This document shows positions 25,074 to 33,564 of a DNA stretch of 64,000 nucleotides, piece by piece. This DNA comes from Bacteroidota bacterium (GTDB taxonomy: Bacteria; Bacteroidota; Bacteroidia; Chitinophagales; Chitinophagaceae): the NCBI GenBank assembly GCA_016868585.1, contig VGGR01000004.1, forward strand, positions 1-64,000, written 5' to 3'. The notes beneath the pieces were generated by a model, which ran no database searches, was not told where the DNA came from, and saw only the letters and a program-made list of their open reading frames with translations. Numbering within the stretch: the first letter of the stretch is position 1; the number at the start of each line of letters is the position of its first letter. A program made the position numbers and the translations under genes.

Positions 25074-26258
25074 TTATTTAAAAGCATTGATACCCGTGAT
25101 GTCCATCCCCGTTATCAACAAATGAATATCATGGGTTCCCTCGTATGTAATCACACTCTCCAAATTCATCATATGACGCATAATTGGATACTCCCCTGTA
25201 ATTCCCATGCCACCAAGCACCTGTCTTGCCTCTCTGCAAATGGTTGTAGCAACCTCGCACGCATTACGTTTTGCCATACTTACCTGTTGGGGTGTAACTG
25301 TTCCTTCATTCATCAATACTCCTAAACGCCAGTTCAATAACTGCGCCTTGGTAATTTCAGTAAGCATTTCTGCCAATTTTTTTTGTTGGAGTTGAAACGA
25401 AGCGATGGGTTTGCCAAATTGCACTCTTTCCTGAGCATAACGAACTGCCGTATCATAACAATCCATTGCTGCACCTATGGCGCCCCACGCAATTCCAAAG
25501 CGAGCCTTGGTCAAACAACTCAATGGACCTTTTAAGCCTTTTACACCTAACAGTATATTTTTCTTTGGTACGGATACGTTATCAAAAACAAGTTCTCCGG
25601 TAGCAGATGCTCTCAAACTCCATTTACCATGTGTGGTAGGCGTAGAGAATCCCTCCATGCCCCGCTCAACAATCAAGCCATGCACCTCCTCGCTTTCACT
25701 TTTGGCCCATACAACTGCTACTTGCGCAAAAGGAGCATTGCTGATCCACATCTTTGCACCATTCAAGATCACATGGTCTCCTGCATCACGAAAATTGGTT
25801 AGCATGCTGGAAGGATCACTTCCGTGATTAGGTTCTGTTAGTCCAAAACAACCTAACCATTCGCCGCTGGCAAGTTTTGGTAAGAAGCGTTTTTTTTGCT
25901 CCTCACTACCATAGGCCTGGATGGGAAACATCACCAGCGACCCTTGCACAGATGCCGTAGAACGAACTCCGCTATCGCCACGCTCTAGCTCTTGCATCAT
26001 CAGCCCATAGGAAATATAATCCAAACCGCCGCCGCCATATTCTACAGGAACAGTTGGGCCAAAACATCCTAACTCTCCCAACTGCTTAACAATGTGCACG
26101 GGAAATTCGGCACGTTGCGCAAAATCCTCTATGATAGGAGATATTTCTTTCTTGACATAATTTCTAACGGAATCTCTCACCATCTTATGCTCTTCAGAGA
26201 GCAACGCATCTAAATCAAAATAATCAGGATGTTGAAATTGGTCGGTTCTGGCAGCCAT
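25074..26258 (-). CDS. gcdH: Acyl-CoA dehydrogenase, glutaryl-CoA dehydrogenase type
   Basis: 394 residues. A flavoprotein predicted to convert glutaryl-CoA to crotonyl-CoA in lysine and tryptophan breakdown. It has the acyl-CoA dehydrogenase signatures GCFGLTEPNHGSDP and RQVLGGMGI. The catalytic Glu373 lies in ITYEGTHDIH. The GGGGLDYISYGLMMQELERG segment and RSTASVQGSL match the glutaryl-CoA branch (split here for length). The substrate assignment is by family resemblance, so another short-chain acyl-CoA cannot be excluded. It is the first gene of the run leading to aroK, DUF423 and ftsK. Confidence 0.85.
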   Translation of the reverse strand: MAARTDQFQHPDYFDLDALLSEEHKMVRDSVRNYVKKEISPIIEDFAQRAEFPVHIVKQLGELGCFGPTVPVEYGGGGLDYISYGLMMQELERGDSGVRSTASVQGSLVMFPIQAYGSEEQKKRFLPKLASGEWLGCFGLTEPNHGSDPSSMLTNFRDAGDHVILNGAKMWISNAPFAQVAVVWAKSESEEVHGLIVERGMEGFSTPTTHGKWSLRASATGELVFDNVSVPKKNILLGVKGLKGPLSCLTKARFGIAWGAIGAAMDCYDTAVRYAQERVQFGKPIASFQLQQKKLAEMLTEITKAQLLNWRLGVLMNEGTVTPQQVSMAKRNACEVATTICREARQVLGGMGITGEYPIMRHMMNLESVITYEGTHDIHLLITGMDITGINAFK

Positions 26259-26277
26259 CGTTTGAATAATTTAAGCA

Positions 26278-26285
26278 CAAAAGTA
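26278..26285 (-). promoter_or_regulatory. -7 promoter element of gcdH
   Basis: Minus-strand TACTTTTG, 19 nt before the start at 26258. It probably drives the gcdH-aroK-DUF423-ftsK run. Confidence 0.55.
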
Positions 26286-26308
26286 AAGAAGGGAAAATGA
26301 ATCAGCCG

Positions 26309-27109
26309 TTACAAATAAGTAGCCATTTCGGCCTGGTATTTACCCGCCTCTCTGGCAGCAACCTCCGCAAAATCTGCATCGGATGAAGCGTATAATATTG
26401 CCCGGCTTACATTTACCAATAGTCCTACATCCTTATTCATGGCTTTTTGGGAAATATCACGTAAGCTTCCTCCCTGTGCCCCAATTCCGGGTACTAATAA
26501 AAAATGATTGGGGCAAATACTCCGAATACTCGTAAAAGAGTCAGCTTGTGTTGCGCCCACTACAAACATGAGATTATCAGGACTACCCCAGGATGAAACT
26601 TTACGTAAGACATGTTCATATAAGGGAGCTCCTTCGCAGTTCAATAATTCAAAATCAGCGGCACCATTATTAGAAGTCAACCCTAGTACAATTGTCCATT
26701 TGTCGGGAAAGCTGAGAAAAGGCTTTATGCTATCCTCGCCCATATAGGGAGAAACCGTAATTGAGTCAACTTTCAGTTGTGAGAAAAAAGCAGTGGCATA
26801 TTGGTGGGAAGTATTTCCAATATCGCCTCGCTTGGCATCAGCGATAATGAAGTGGCTATTTCCAATATATTGAACCGTCTGTTCCATAACAGCCCATCCT
26901 TGCGCACCCAAACTTTCATAAAATGCGGTATTGATCTTGTAGGCAACACAAGTGGAACTAGTTGCATCAATGATGGATTGATTGAATCGCAAGACTCCTT
27001 CAGGAGTACGTTGAAAAGAAGCTGGTAATAAATGCGGGTCTGTATCCAATCCTACGCACAGATAGGATCGTTTTTCCCGAATAGTTTGTATAAGTTGAGC
27101 GCGATTCAT
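26309..27109 (-). CDS. pyrF: Orotidine 5'-phosphate decarboxylase
   Basis: 266 residues. Catalyses the last step of UMP synthesis. The active-site ADAKRGDIGNT block supplies the Asp-Lys-Asp network. VGLDTDP near the N-terminus and VPGIGAQGG near the C-terminus bind the phosphate. Its length fits the longer type 2 bacterial enzymes. It lies 14 bp downstream of mrp and is probably co-transcribed with it. Confidence 0.95.
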   Translation of the reverse strand: MNRAQLIQTIREKRSYLCVGLDTDPHLLPASFQRTPEGVLRFNQSIIDATSSTCVAYKINTAFYESLGAQGWAVMEQTVQYIGNSHFIIADAKRGDIGNTSHQYATAFFSQLKVDSITVSPYMGEDSIKPFLSFPDKWTIVLGLTSNNGAADFELLNCEGAPLYEHVLRKVSSWGSPDNLMFVVGATQADSFTSIRSICPNHFLLVPGIGAQGGSLRDISQKAMNKDVGLLVNVSRAILYASSDADFAEVAAREAGKYQAEMATYL

Positions 27110-27123
27110 TTGCTAATTATATG

Positions 27124-28218
27124 CTATACAATAGTGGCTATTTTTTCTGTAGTGAGGTTTGCATTTCGTTTGGCAATATTGCGAATTACCAACGAAGCAA
27201 ACTGAGAAAAAGCTTGTTTTGTGACCGGTTCATCGTTCATCATAACCGGAATACCCTGGTCTGCTCCTTCACGAATCGATTGTACTAGTGGAATTTCGCC
27301 CAAAAAGGGAATATCGTACTCATCAGCCAAGCGTCTCCCGCCTTGTTTGCCAAAGATATAATATCTGTTTGCGGGTAATTCAGCTGGTGTAAAATAGCTC
27401 ATGTTTTCTACCAGTCCGATCAAAGGAACATTTAATTGCGCTTGACCAAACATCGCAATTCCCTTTTTTGCATCTGCCAAAGCCACGTCTTGTGGTGTAG
27501 TTACAATTACGGCCCCAGTTACAGGAACAGTTTGCAAAAGAGTGAGGTGAATATCACCCGTGCCAGGTGGCATATCGATAACTAAATAATCCAAAGCGCC
27601 CCATTTCACATCCGAGATAAATTGTTTAACTGCACTGCTTGCCATCGGACCTCTCCATACTACCGCATTTTTCTCATCCACCAAAAGTCCAATGCTCATC
27701 AGTCTAATACCAAAACGCTCAAGCGGTAAGATCATTCCCTTGCCATTCACATCCTCCATCAACGGACGCTCACCCCTTACACCAAACATAATAGGTACGC
27801 TGGGACCATAAATATCGGCATCCATCAATCCAACTGAGGCACCCCCTTGTGAAAGAGCTAATGCCAGATTGGCTGCAATAGTGGACTTGCCTACCCCCCC
27901 CTTGCCGCTAAATACAGCAATGATATTCTTGACATTTGGCAAAATAGTACCCGCATCTGTTCTTTTAGAAGTAGTCTTTGCAGTGAAGTTGACCGTAACA
28001 ACAGCCTCCTTACTCACTAGTAAGCGGATTGCATTTTCACAAGCCATCCGCATCATATCCTTCATCGGGCAAGCAGGGGTTGTTAAAACAATGGTAAAAC
28101 TTACCTGCGTCCCGCTTACCTGAATATCCTGAACCATATTCAACGTCACCAAATCTTTTCCCAGATCTGGCTCCTGAACCTGTTGTAATGCCGTCAGTAT
28201 TTTTTCAATAGTGATCAC
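27124..28218 (-). CDS. mrp: Mrp/ApbC-type iron-sulfur cluster carrier ATPase
   Basis: 364 residues. An N-terminal MIP18/DUF59 domain (about 1-85) is followed by a deviant-Walker P-loop ATPase with FSGKGGVGKST. The family loads Fe-S clusters onto apoproteins. The CxxC usually found after VENM is absent: here the segment is ENMSYFTPAELP, a form I recall from other Bacteroidota. The frame is open to an ATG at 28257, but a perfect TACCTTTG promoter element lies inside that extension. GTG 28218, 15 nt after the element, is therefore the likely start. Confidence 0.92.
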   Translation of the reverse strand: MITIEKILTALQQVQEPDLGKDLVTLNMVQDIQVSGTQVSFTIVLTTPACPMKDMMRMACENAIRLLVSKEAVVTVNFTAKTTSKRTDAGTILPNVKNIIAVFSGKGGVGKSTIAANLALALSQGGASVGLMDADIYGPSVPIMFGVRGERPLMEDVNGKGMILPLERFGIRLMSIGLLVDEKNAVVWRGPMASSAVKQFISDVKWGALDYLVIDMPPGTGDIHLTLLQTVPVTGAVIVTTPQDVALADAKKGIAMFGQAQLNVPLIGLVENMSYFTPAELPANRYYIFGKQGGRRLADEYDIPFLGEIPLVQSIREGADQGIPVMMNDEPVTKQAFSQFASLVIRNIAKRNANLTTEKIATIV

Positions 28219-28233
28219 GATGTAAGATTGCCG

Positions 28234-28241
28234 CAAAGGTA
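28234..28241 (-). promoter_or_regulatory. -7 promoter element of mrp-pyrF
   Basis: Minus-strand TACCTTTG, 15 nt before GTG 28218. It decides the start by excluding the upstream ATG. Confidence 0.55.
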
Positions 28242-28284
28242 ACCAATCAATCTCCATTTTGTTGAGCGGTTGGTTAGAACCAAC

Positions 28285-28292
28285 TATTTTTG
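28285..28292 (+). promoter_or_regulatory. -7 promoter element of the CarboxypepD_reg-like gene
   Basis: TATTTTTG, ending 6 nt before the TTG start at 28299. Confidence 0.5.
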
Positions 28293-28298
28293 CTCCAG

Positions 28299-28940
28299 TT
28301 GAGAAATCACATTCGATACAGTTGTTTGCTCCTGCTTTTATTACCCCAGCTGGTCAAAGCTCAATTTGAGACCACCCGGGACTCAGTAGTGCAGCTTTAC
28401 GGAGTAGTCATGACAGCAGATAGTCTGGTTGGAATACCCGCCGTCAGCATCATCATAAAAGGCCAAAATCGAGGAACACTTTCCAACAACCAAGGGGTTT
28501 TTTCGATTGTTGTTTTAAAAGGAGACGAAGTAGAGTTTTCGCATGTCAGTTATCAATCAAAAAAAGTAGTTATTCCAAGGGAATTAGTAGGAAATCAATA
28601 TGGTATTGTGCAATTAATGGTAGCAGATACCATCTATCTTCCCGCTACAATTTTGAAACCGAGACCAACACCAGAGCAGTTTGCCAGAGACTTTGCTACG
28701 GTATCCGTTCCTGATGATGCCTATGAAATTGCTCGAAAAAATACCAGTGCCACTACTCGAAGACTATTACTTCAAAGCACACCAGGCGATGGCAGTGAAG
28801 CTACTCGTATGCAAATGAATAACATTGCAAATAGAGCCGTTTATCAAGGACAAGCTCCTCCGATGAATATTTTTAACCCCGTTGCCTGGGCAGCTTTTAT
28901 ACAATCATGGAAACGAGGAGATTTTAAAAGAAAAAAATAA
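28299..28940 (+). CDS. Exported protein with CarboxypepD_reg-like domain
   Basis: 213 residues. A signal peptide (about 1-22, ending LVKAQ) precedes a carboxypeptidase-regulatory-like beta-sandwich (about 30-110). That domain carries the typical GVVMTADSLVGIPAVSI and GTLSNNQGVFSI strands seen at the N-terminus of TonB-dependent receptors. The remaining 100 residues are polar with a basic end; no receptor barrel follows. No ATG is available. TTG 28299 fits the promoter spacing, and TTG 28290 would lie inside the element. The acyl-CoA dehydrogenase gene starts 5 bp later. Function unknown. Confidence 0.8.
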   Translation: MRNHIRYSCLLLLLLPQLVKAQFETTRDSVVQLYGVVMTADSLVGIPAVSIIIKGQNRGTLSNNQGVFSIVVLKGDEVEFSHVSYQSKKVVIPRELVGNQYGIVQLMVADTIYLPATILKPRPTPEQFARDFATVSVPDDAYEIARKNTSATTRRLLLQSTPGDGSEATRMQMNNIANRAVYQGQAPPMNIFNPVAWAAFIQSWKRGDFKRKK

Positions 28941-28945
28941 GCAGC

Positions 28946-29836
28946 ATGAACAAGATGGCCGTAATTGGTGCCGGAACCATGGGTAATGGAATTGCACAGG
29001 TATTTGCTCAAACGGGTTGGCAAGTGACACTTATTGATGTGCAAGCTGTACAACTTCAAAAAGCATTACAAACAATTGAGAAGAATCTAGACAGAATGAT
29101 CGCTAAGGGTACCATACCCGCTTCACTCAAGCAAGAAACACTGGACAGGTTGAAAACAAACACGGTTATTGCTACCGGCGTTCAAGAAGCTGAAATTGTA
29201 GTGGAGGCGGCCACGGAAAATAAAAAAATTAAACTTGCAATTTTTAAGGAAATCGACCAATATGCTCCCGTTTCCTGCATTCTTGCTTCCAACACTTCCT
29301 CTATCCCCATTCAAGAAATAGCCGACGCAACACAACGCCCCCAACAAGTAATTGGGATGCATTTTATGAATCCCGTTCCTGTGATGAAATTGGTTGAAAT
29401 AATCAAAAGCCCCGTTACGCTGCAATCAGTAACAGAAAAAACAGTTGAACTCAGTAAAGCCCTTGGAAAAATCCCCTGTATTGTAAACGATTTTCCCGGT
29501 TTCATTTCCAATCGTATCCTCATGCCCATGCTCAATGAGGCCATCTGTAGTTTGGAGGAAGGTGTGGCCGGGGTTGAAGAAATCGACACCATAATGAAGC
29601 TGGGCATGGCCCATCCGATGGGGCCCTTGCAATTAGCCGATTTAATTGGTTTAGATGTATGCCTTTCGATTATGCAGGTTTTGGAACTTGGATTTAAAAA
29701 CCCAAAGTACAAAGCTGCGAAATTGTTAGAAACACTCGTAAACGAGGGCAAACTTGGCGTTAAGTCTGGAGAGGGATTTTATCAGTACAGATCCGGGAGT
29801 AAAGAACTGATAGTTAGCTCACGATTTAGCTCCTGA
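28946..29836 (+). CDS. 3-hydroxybutyryl-CoA / 3-hydroxyacyl-CoA dehydrogenase
   Basis: 296 residues. An NAD-dependent enzyme interconverting 3-hydroxyacyl-CoA and 3-oxoacyl-CoA. It has the Rossmann motif GAGTMGNGIAQ (8-18), the catalytic His in GMHFMNPVPVM, and the C-terminal domain with GFISNRILMPMLNEA and MGPLQLADLIGLD. Length and layout match monofunctional Hbd/PaaH enzymes. It follows the exported protein gene by 5 bp, and converges on the YigZ gene 1 bp after its stop. Confidence 0.93.
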   Translation: MNKMAVIGAGTMGNGIAQVFAQTGWQVTLIDVQAVQLQKALQTIEKNLDRMIAKGTIPASLKQETLDRLKTNTVIATGVQEAEIVVEAATENKKIKLAIFKEIDQYAPVSCILASNTSSIPIQEIADATQRPQQVIGMHFMNPVPVMKLVEIIKSPVTLQSVTEKTVELSKALGKIPCIVNDFPGFISNRILMPMLNEAICSLEEGVAGVEEIDTIMKLGMAHPMGPLQLADLIGLDVCLSIMQVLELGFKNPKYKAAKLLETLVNEGKLGVKSGEGFYQYRSGSKELIVSSRFSS

Positions 29837-29837
29837 A

Positions 29838-30443
29838 CTAAACATCCTCCATCCACTGCAAAGTAGGTATTGCCGCCATTGATTCCAAAGCCAGTGTATA
29901 ATTGCATAGAGGAATTGCTACCTGCATTTTTGGGAAAAGTCCCTTATCCACAGTTATAATTGAAATATTATTTTGCTGGATAAGCCGATGAATTGGGTGT
30001 TCCTGCGTATAGTCATAATGTATCCAACCCAGCTTTACGATTGGCTTGTCTCCCTGTGTAGCGTTTTCAATGGAAAGCTTCGCAGCGGTGCGATAGGCTT
30101 GGATCAAACCCGGCACTCCTAATAAAGTGCCTCCAAAATATCGAACTACCACCACTGCAGCAGCACTTAAACCAGCGCTATCAAGCTGTCCTAGCAGCGG
30201 TTTGCCGGCAACACCGGCGGGCTCCCCATTATCGCTGCAACGCCATATCAATCCATCATAACTCACCCGATAGGCATAACAGAAATGTGAAGCTTTGGGA
30301 TGAAGTTTCATAATGGCCCCTAGTCGTTCCTTGAACTGTAGCTTGTTGTCAATTGAAAACGCAAAACCCAAAAACCGACTACCCCGATCGGTATACGCAG
30401 ACTTGCCAGTTTTGAGTATGGTTCTAAATGTATTAGGTTCCAC
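29838..30443 (-). CDS. YigZ / IMPACT family protein
   Basis: 201 residues. An N-terminal UPF0029 domain has FLGFAFSI and the DNGEPAGVAGKPLL and VVVVRYFGGTLLGVPGLIQAY blocks that define the family; a C-terminal DUF1949-like ferredoxin fold follows. Related proteins bind ribosomes or act in translational stress control in eukaryotes; the bacterial role is not settled. The start codon is GTG 30443, only 4 nt from a TAGTTTTG promoter element. Confidence 0.92.
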   Translation of the reverse strand: MEPNTFRTILKTGKSAYTDRGSRFLGFAFSIDNKLQFKERLGAIMKLHPKASHFCYAYRVSYDGLIWRCSDNGEPAGVAGKPLLGQLDSAGLSAAAVVVVRYFGGTLLGVPGLIQAYRTAAKLSIENATQGDKPIVKLGWIHYDYTQEHPIHRLIQQNNISIITVDKGLFPKMQVAIPLCNYTLALESMAAIPTLQWMEDV

Positions 30444-30447
30444 TTTG

Positions 30448-30455
30448 CAAAACTA
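30448..30455 (-). promoter_or_regulatory. -7 promoter element of the YigZ gene
   Basis: Minus-strand TAGTTTTG, ending 4 nt before GTG 30443; a leaderless mRNA with a GTG start is predicted. Confidence 0.55.
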
Positions 30456-30463
30456 CTAAATGA

Positions 30464-31357
30464 ATGAAGGCCGAAAGTTTAGATGCCTGTAAGTTTGCAA
30501 GAATGAATGCAGCAGAAAAAGCTAAATGGATTGAATCAAAATTAAGTACCCACTACGATGCAACGGAAAATGCTGCTATTGCTCGAGAATTACTATTATT
30601 TCAATTTCAAGCAGAGAAAAGGGACTGGACACAAATTCAACAACGTTTGATCACCCAGAATATGCATGAACGATTGGAACAACAGCTCTGCAGATTACTT
30701 AATCATGAACCTCTTCAGTATATTTTGGAAGAGGCCTGGTTTTGCGGTTTTCGATTTCAGGTAGGTAAAGGCGTACTGATACCCAGGCCAGAAACGGAAG
30801 AGTTGGTAGAGTGGATCATCAGCAATTGTAAGTTCCCGGTCGAAAATATAGAGATACTGGATATCGGTACAGGTAGTGGCTGTATTGCCATATCCCTAAA
30901 GCGCAGAATAAGAAGCGCTAAGGTATGGGCCATGGAGAACAGTAAAGATGCATTACGTTTCGCTGAACAAAATGCATTTACGTTAGGCGCTGATGTCAAT
31001 TTCATTGAACAGGATCTTTTCAATCAGCGGTCTTGGGATCAGCTCCCCTACGTTGATCTTATGGTGAGCAATCCCCCCTATATTAGCCCAACAGAGAAAG
31101 TTGAGATGGCGCCACAAGTACTGCAGTTTGAACCTGCCGAAGCATTGTTCACCCCTATCCTTGATCCGCTTATTTATTACCGTAGCATTGCCTGCCTTTT
31201 TTTAAAGAAAAGCAAAAGCCACGGCCAACTTTTTTGCGAGACTAACCCTCTACAGGCCCAACAACTCTCCTACGAATGGAAAAAGATGGGACTCTGTTGT
31301 GAAACTAAATTAGATATGCAGGGTAAGGAACGAATGATTCGCGCTTGGGTGGCCTAA
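30464..31357 (+). CDS. prmC: Peptide chain release factor N5-glutamine methyltransferase
   Basis: 297 residues. Methylates the GGQ glutamine of release factors. An N-terminal helical domain contains the EPLQYI segment. The SAM-binding LDIGTGSGCIAISL and the substrate-binding NPPY (203-206) follow. The family's usual length is about 280, so it is complete. The gene diverges from the YigZ gene across 20 bp and overlaps the convergent exbD by 4 nt. Confidence 0.94.
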   Translation: MKAESLDACKFARMNAAEKAKWIESKLSTHYDATENAAIARELLLFQFQAEKRDWTQIQQRLITQNMHERLEQQLCRLLNHEPLQYILEEAWFCGFRFQVGKGVLIPRPETEELVEWIISNCKFPVENIEILDIGTGSGCIAISLKRRIRSAKVWAMENSKDALRFAEQNAFTLGADVNFIEQDLFNQRSWDQLPYVDLMVSNPPYISPTEKVEMAPQVLQFEPAEALFTPILDPLIYYRSIACLFLKKSKSHGQLFCETNPLQAQQLSYEWKKMGLCCETKLDMQGKERMIRAWVA

Positions 31358-31758
31358 TCAATTCTTGCCACTACTTTAGCTCGCTCTTTTTTTGCCAATA
31401 GCATAATCCTATAGACCTCTCCATAATAGGCAGTGGTGTCTGCATTAATAACAACTGTTGGCGTATCGGTTTGTGTTCTGTATCGGGCAATTTCTTTTGA
31501 CAAAGCCGTATCAAAAGCCGAAGTGGCCACTGCAGAAGTTCCAATGTAGAATTGTTGATTTTTATCTATTGAAACCATGATATGCTGCTTAGCCTTTGTG
31601 TCTTTAGCACCTTTGGGCAACCCTACTTTAATTACGTTGGGATTTGCAAGAGTTGCTACAATCAAAAAGAACATTAACAAAATGAACAAAATATCATTAA
31701 GAGAGTCGGTAAAGACCTCTGATTCATGCAGCTTCTTTTTTCTAAATCGCATGGGCAA
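31354..31758 (-). CDS. exbD: ExbD/TolR biopolymer transport protein
   Basis: 134 residues. One N-terminal membrane helix (about 20-40) holds the proton-relay Asp in the SLNDILFILLMFFLIV segment. A periplasmic peptidoglycan-binding-like domain follows (VVINADTTAYYGEVY). With ExbB it converts proton motive force into work for a TonB or TolA-like partner. It lies one base after exbB. No tonB is nearby. Confidence 0.93.
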   Translation of the reverse strand: MPMRFRKKKLHESEVFTDSLNDILFILLMFFLIVATLANPNVIKVGLPKGAKDTKAKQHIMVSIDKNQQFYIGTSAVATSAFDTALSKEIARYRTQTDTPTVVINADTTAYYGEVYRIMLLAKKERAKVVARID

Positions 31759-31759
31759 A

Positions 31760-32452
31760 TCAGGATTGGCTGGGTTCTTGTAATAGGTCTAAAAAATCAG
31801 CAGAGGCCGCCTCCATTTTATGACTGGTTTTTTCAATTAGCGTTTGCAAAAAACTATAGCCTAAGTAGGCTAACAAACCAATGATCAGTCCTGAAATAGA
31901 GGTGATCAACTTGGTATAGATACCACCAGCGATGGTAGCCACCTCAAATTCGTTAGTGGTATTGATAGCAGAAAAAAGCTGCATCAATCCAACTAAGGTT
32001 CCTACAAAACCAAAGATGGGAGCAACTTTTGAAACAACTGATAAAACAGCCAGGTTCTTTTCAAGTTTATACATTTCCAACACACCTACATTATCCATGC
32101 TTTTTTCTATCAATTCAATGGGTTTGCCGATCCGCTGTATTCCTTTGTCAATGATTCTCGCTACGGGATTAATGGTGTTACGAGTAAAGCTTTTGGCGGC
32201 AGCAATATTACCGGTCACTAAATGATCCCTGATAATATTCATAAAATTATCATCAATCCGACCAGCGGCTCGTATAGCTAGATATCTCTCTATAAAAATG
32301 TACACAGCAAGGAGTAACATAATTCCAAGCGGCAACATGATCCAGCCACCCGTGGCTAATAATTCCCATAATGTTAAAAAACCGTCATGGTTTGCATCCC
32401 CTGCAATTGCAGTGGTTGCGGCAGCTCCATTCACCTGCAAAAGGTCAATCAT
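31760..32452 (-). CDS. exbB: MotA/TolQ/ExbB proton channel protein with N-terminal EF-hand-like loop
   Basis: 230 residues. Three membrane helices (about 35-55, 130-155 and 168-195) form the proton channel subunit; the conserved APIFGFVGTLVGLMQLF and ATIAGGIY blocks place it in the family. Before the first helix is a periplasmic segment with D-A-N-H-D-G-F-L-T-L-W-E (19-30). This fits the 12-position calcium-binding EF-hand/dockerin loop pattern (D1, N3, D5, G6, E12). exbD follows at once. The loop is an observation; calcium binding is not shown. Confidence 0.93.
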   Translation of the reverse strand: MIDLLQVNGAAATTAIAGDANHDGFLTLWELLATGGWIMLPLGIMLLLAVYIFIERYLAIRAAGRIDDNFMNIIRDHLVTGNIAAAKSFTRNTINPVARIIDKGIQRIGKPIELIEKSMDNVGVLEMYKLEKNLAVLSVVSKVAPIFGFVGTLVGLMQLFSAINTTNEFEVATIAGGIYTKLITSISGLIIGLLAYLGYSFLQTLIEKTSHKMEAASADFLDLLQEPSQS

Positions 32453-32593
32453 AACAAGATTTATTTAAAGCTAAAATAGGATTGAATGAGATAGTGAACG
32501 TTACTTTTTTTTAACAGCAGTACATAACCATATGAACGTCACACCCGTAAAATTTGGTGTGATTATACTAGTTTTCACGGATCCTTAACAACG
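32453..32593. other. Intergenic region with a small hairpin
   Basis: No gene is visible. A 7-bp inverted repeat (TCACACC at 32539-32545 with GGTGTGA at 32556-32562) lies 3' of the SPFH gene. It has no T-run, so termination is doubtful. The exbB promoter must lie here but I see no clean -7 box. Confidence 0.4.
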
Positions 32594-33541
32594 CTAAGAT
32601 GGATCGTTGGTACCTGCCTGTTTCAACATGAAAGCCTGTATTTGCTTCATAGTTCTTTCCATTCCGTCAGGGCTACCATCCAAAAAGATCACATTACCCT
32701 TGCCGTACTCTGCAAAGTTTTTAACCGCCTCCGTCCACATACTAAACAATATTACGTTGGTATCCAAATTTGCCTGCTTAAATTGTTCCGCAGCTTCGGT
32801 CATACCGGCAGCCACCTCCATTCTGAACAAGGCTACCCCCTGCCCCCTGAGACGTGCTGCTTGCTTCTCAGCCTCTGCTGAAATTTTAGTGGCATTTCCA
32901 TCAGCCTCTGCTGCCTTAGTCTTTGTAATCAATAAAGCTTGTCCTTCATTTTCAGCAGCTGCCTTTAAGTTTTTAGAAGCAACCACCCTACTCATTGACT
33001 CGAGAATCAACTTATCAAACGTAATGTCATTGATTTGAAGATCCAATAAATGATACCCCCATTCTTCCAGTGAATTGTCAACTTCCACTTTTACATACTG
33101 CACAATATCCCGACGAAGCCCCAATACCTCTGCCTGTTTTTTAGTGGCAACAAAGGATCGAATATTTCCCTCAATGGTTCGGAGTAATGCTTGCATTAAA
33201 TCTTTTTCCGCGATAAACTTAAAAGCAACCCTTTTTATGGTCTCCTCCTCTGCATTCTGCACGGCATACAATACCATATTTTTAAAATACACATTGGCCT
33301 GATCTTGTGTGACAGCCTGAAATTCCAATTCTACTGAACGATTTTGGACAGATACTCTTTTGTAAATTACCTCCAACACGGGAATTTTAAAATTGAGTCC
33401 CGGGCGAACAATACGGCGATATTTACCGAACATAGTAATGACCCCCACGTAACCTTGACTGACTGTAAAAAGTCCAGTGGAAAAAATAATTAACAGAACC
33501 AGTATATACCAGTTATGCCACAACCAACTAATAAATTGCAT
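32594..33541 (-). CDS. SPFH/Band 7 (stomatin/prohibitin-like) membrane protein
   Basis: 315 residues. One N-terminal helix (about 8-30) is followed by a Band 7 domain: GYVGVITMFGKYRR, RPGLNFKIPV and SVQNRSVELEF. A coiled coil rich in Ala, Glu and Lys follows (about 190-260; AEAEKQAARLRGQG). Such proteins form large membrane rings that regulate proteases or microdomains. The frame is open to 33634, but that extension is Cys-rich and unlike the family and overlaps the pepT remnant, so ATG 33541 is preferred. Confidence 0.87.
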   Translation of the reverse strand: MQFISWLWHNWYILVLLIIFSTGLFTVSQGYVGVITMFGKYRRIVRPGLNFKIPVLEVIYKRVSVQNRSVELEFQAVTQDQANVYFKNMVLYAVQNAEEETIKRVAFKFIAEKDLMQALLRTIEGNIRSFVATKKQAEVLGLRRDIVQYVKVEVDNSLEEWGYHLLDLQINDITFDKLILESMSRVVASKNLKAAAENEGQALLITKTKAAEADGNATKISAEAEKQAARLRGQGVALFRMEVAAGMTEAAEQFKQANLDTNVILFSMWTEAVKNFAEYGKGNVIFLDGSPDGMERTMKQIQAFMLKQAGTNDPS

Positions 33542-33564
33542 AGTATAAGATTTTAAACAGCGTG

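Noticed and set aside
28257-28257. ATG start of mrp
   Set aside because: A perfect -7 element lies downstream of it, and the extra residues do not belong to the MIP18-like domain.
32539-32562. Hairpin as the terminator of the SPFH gene
   Set aside because: The stem is perfect but no T-run follows on the minus strand; kept only as a note.
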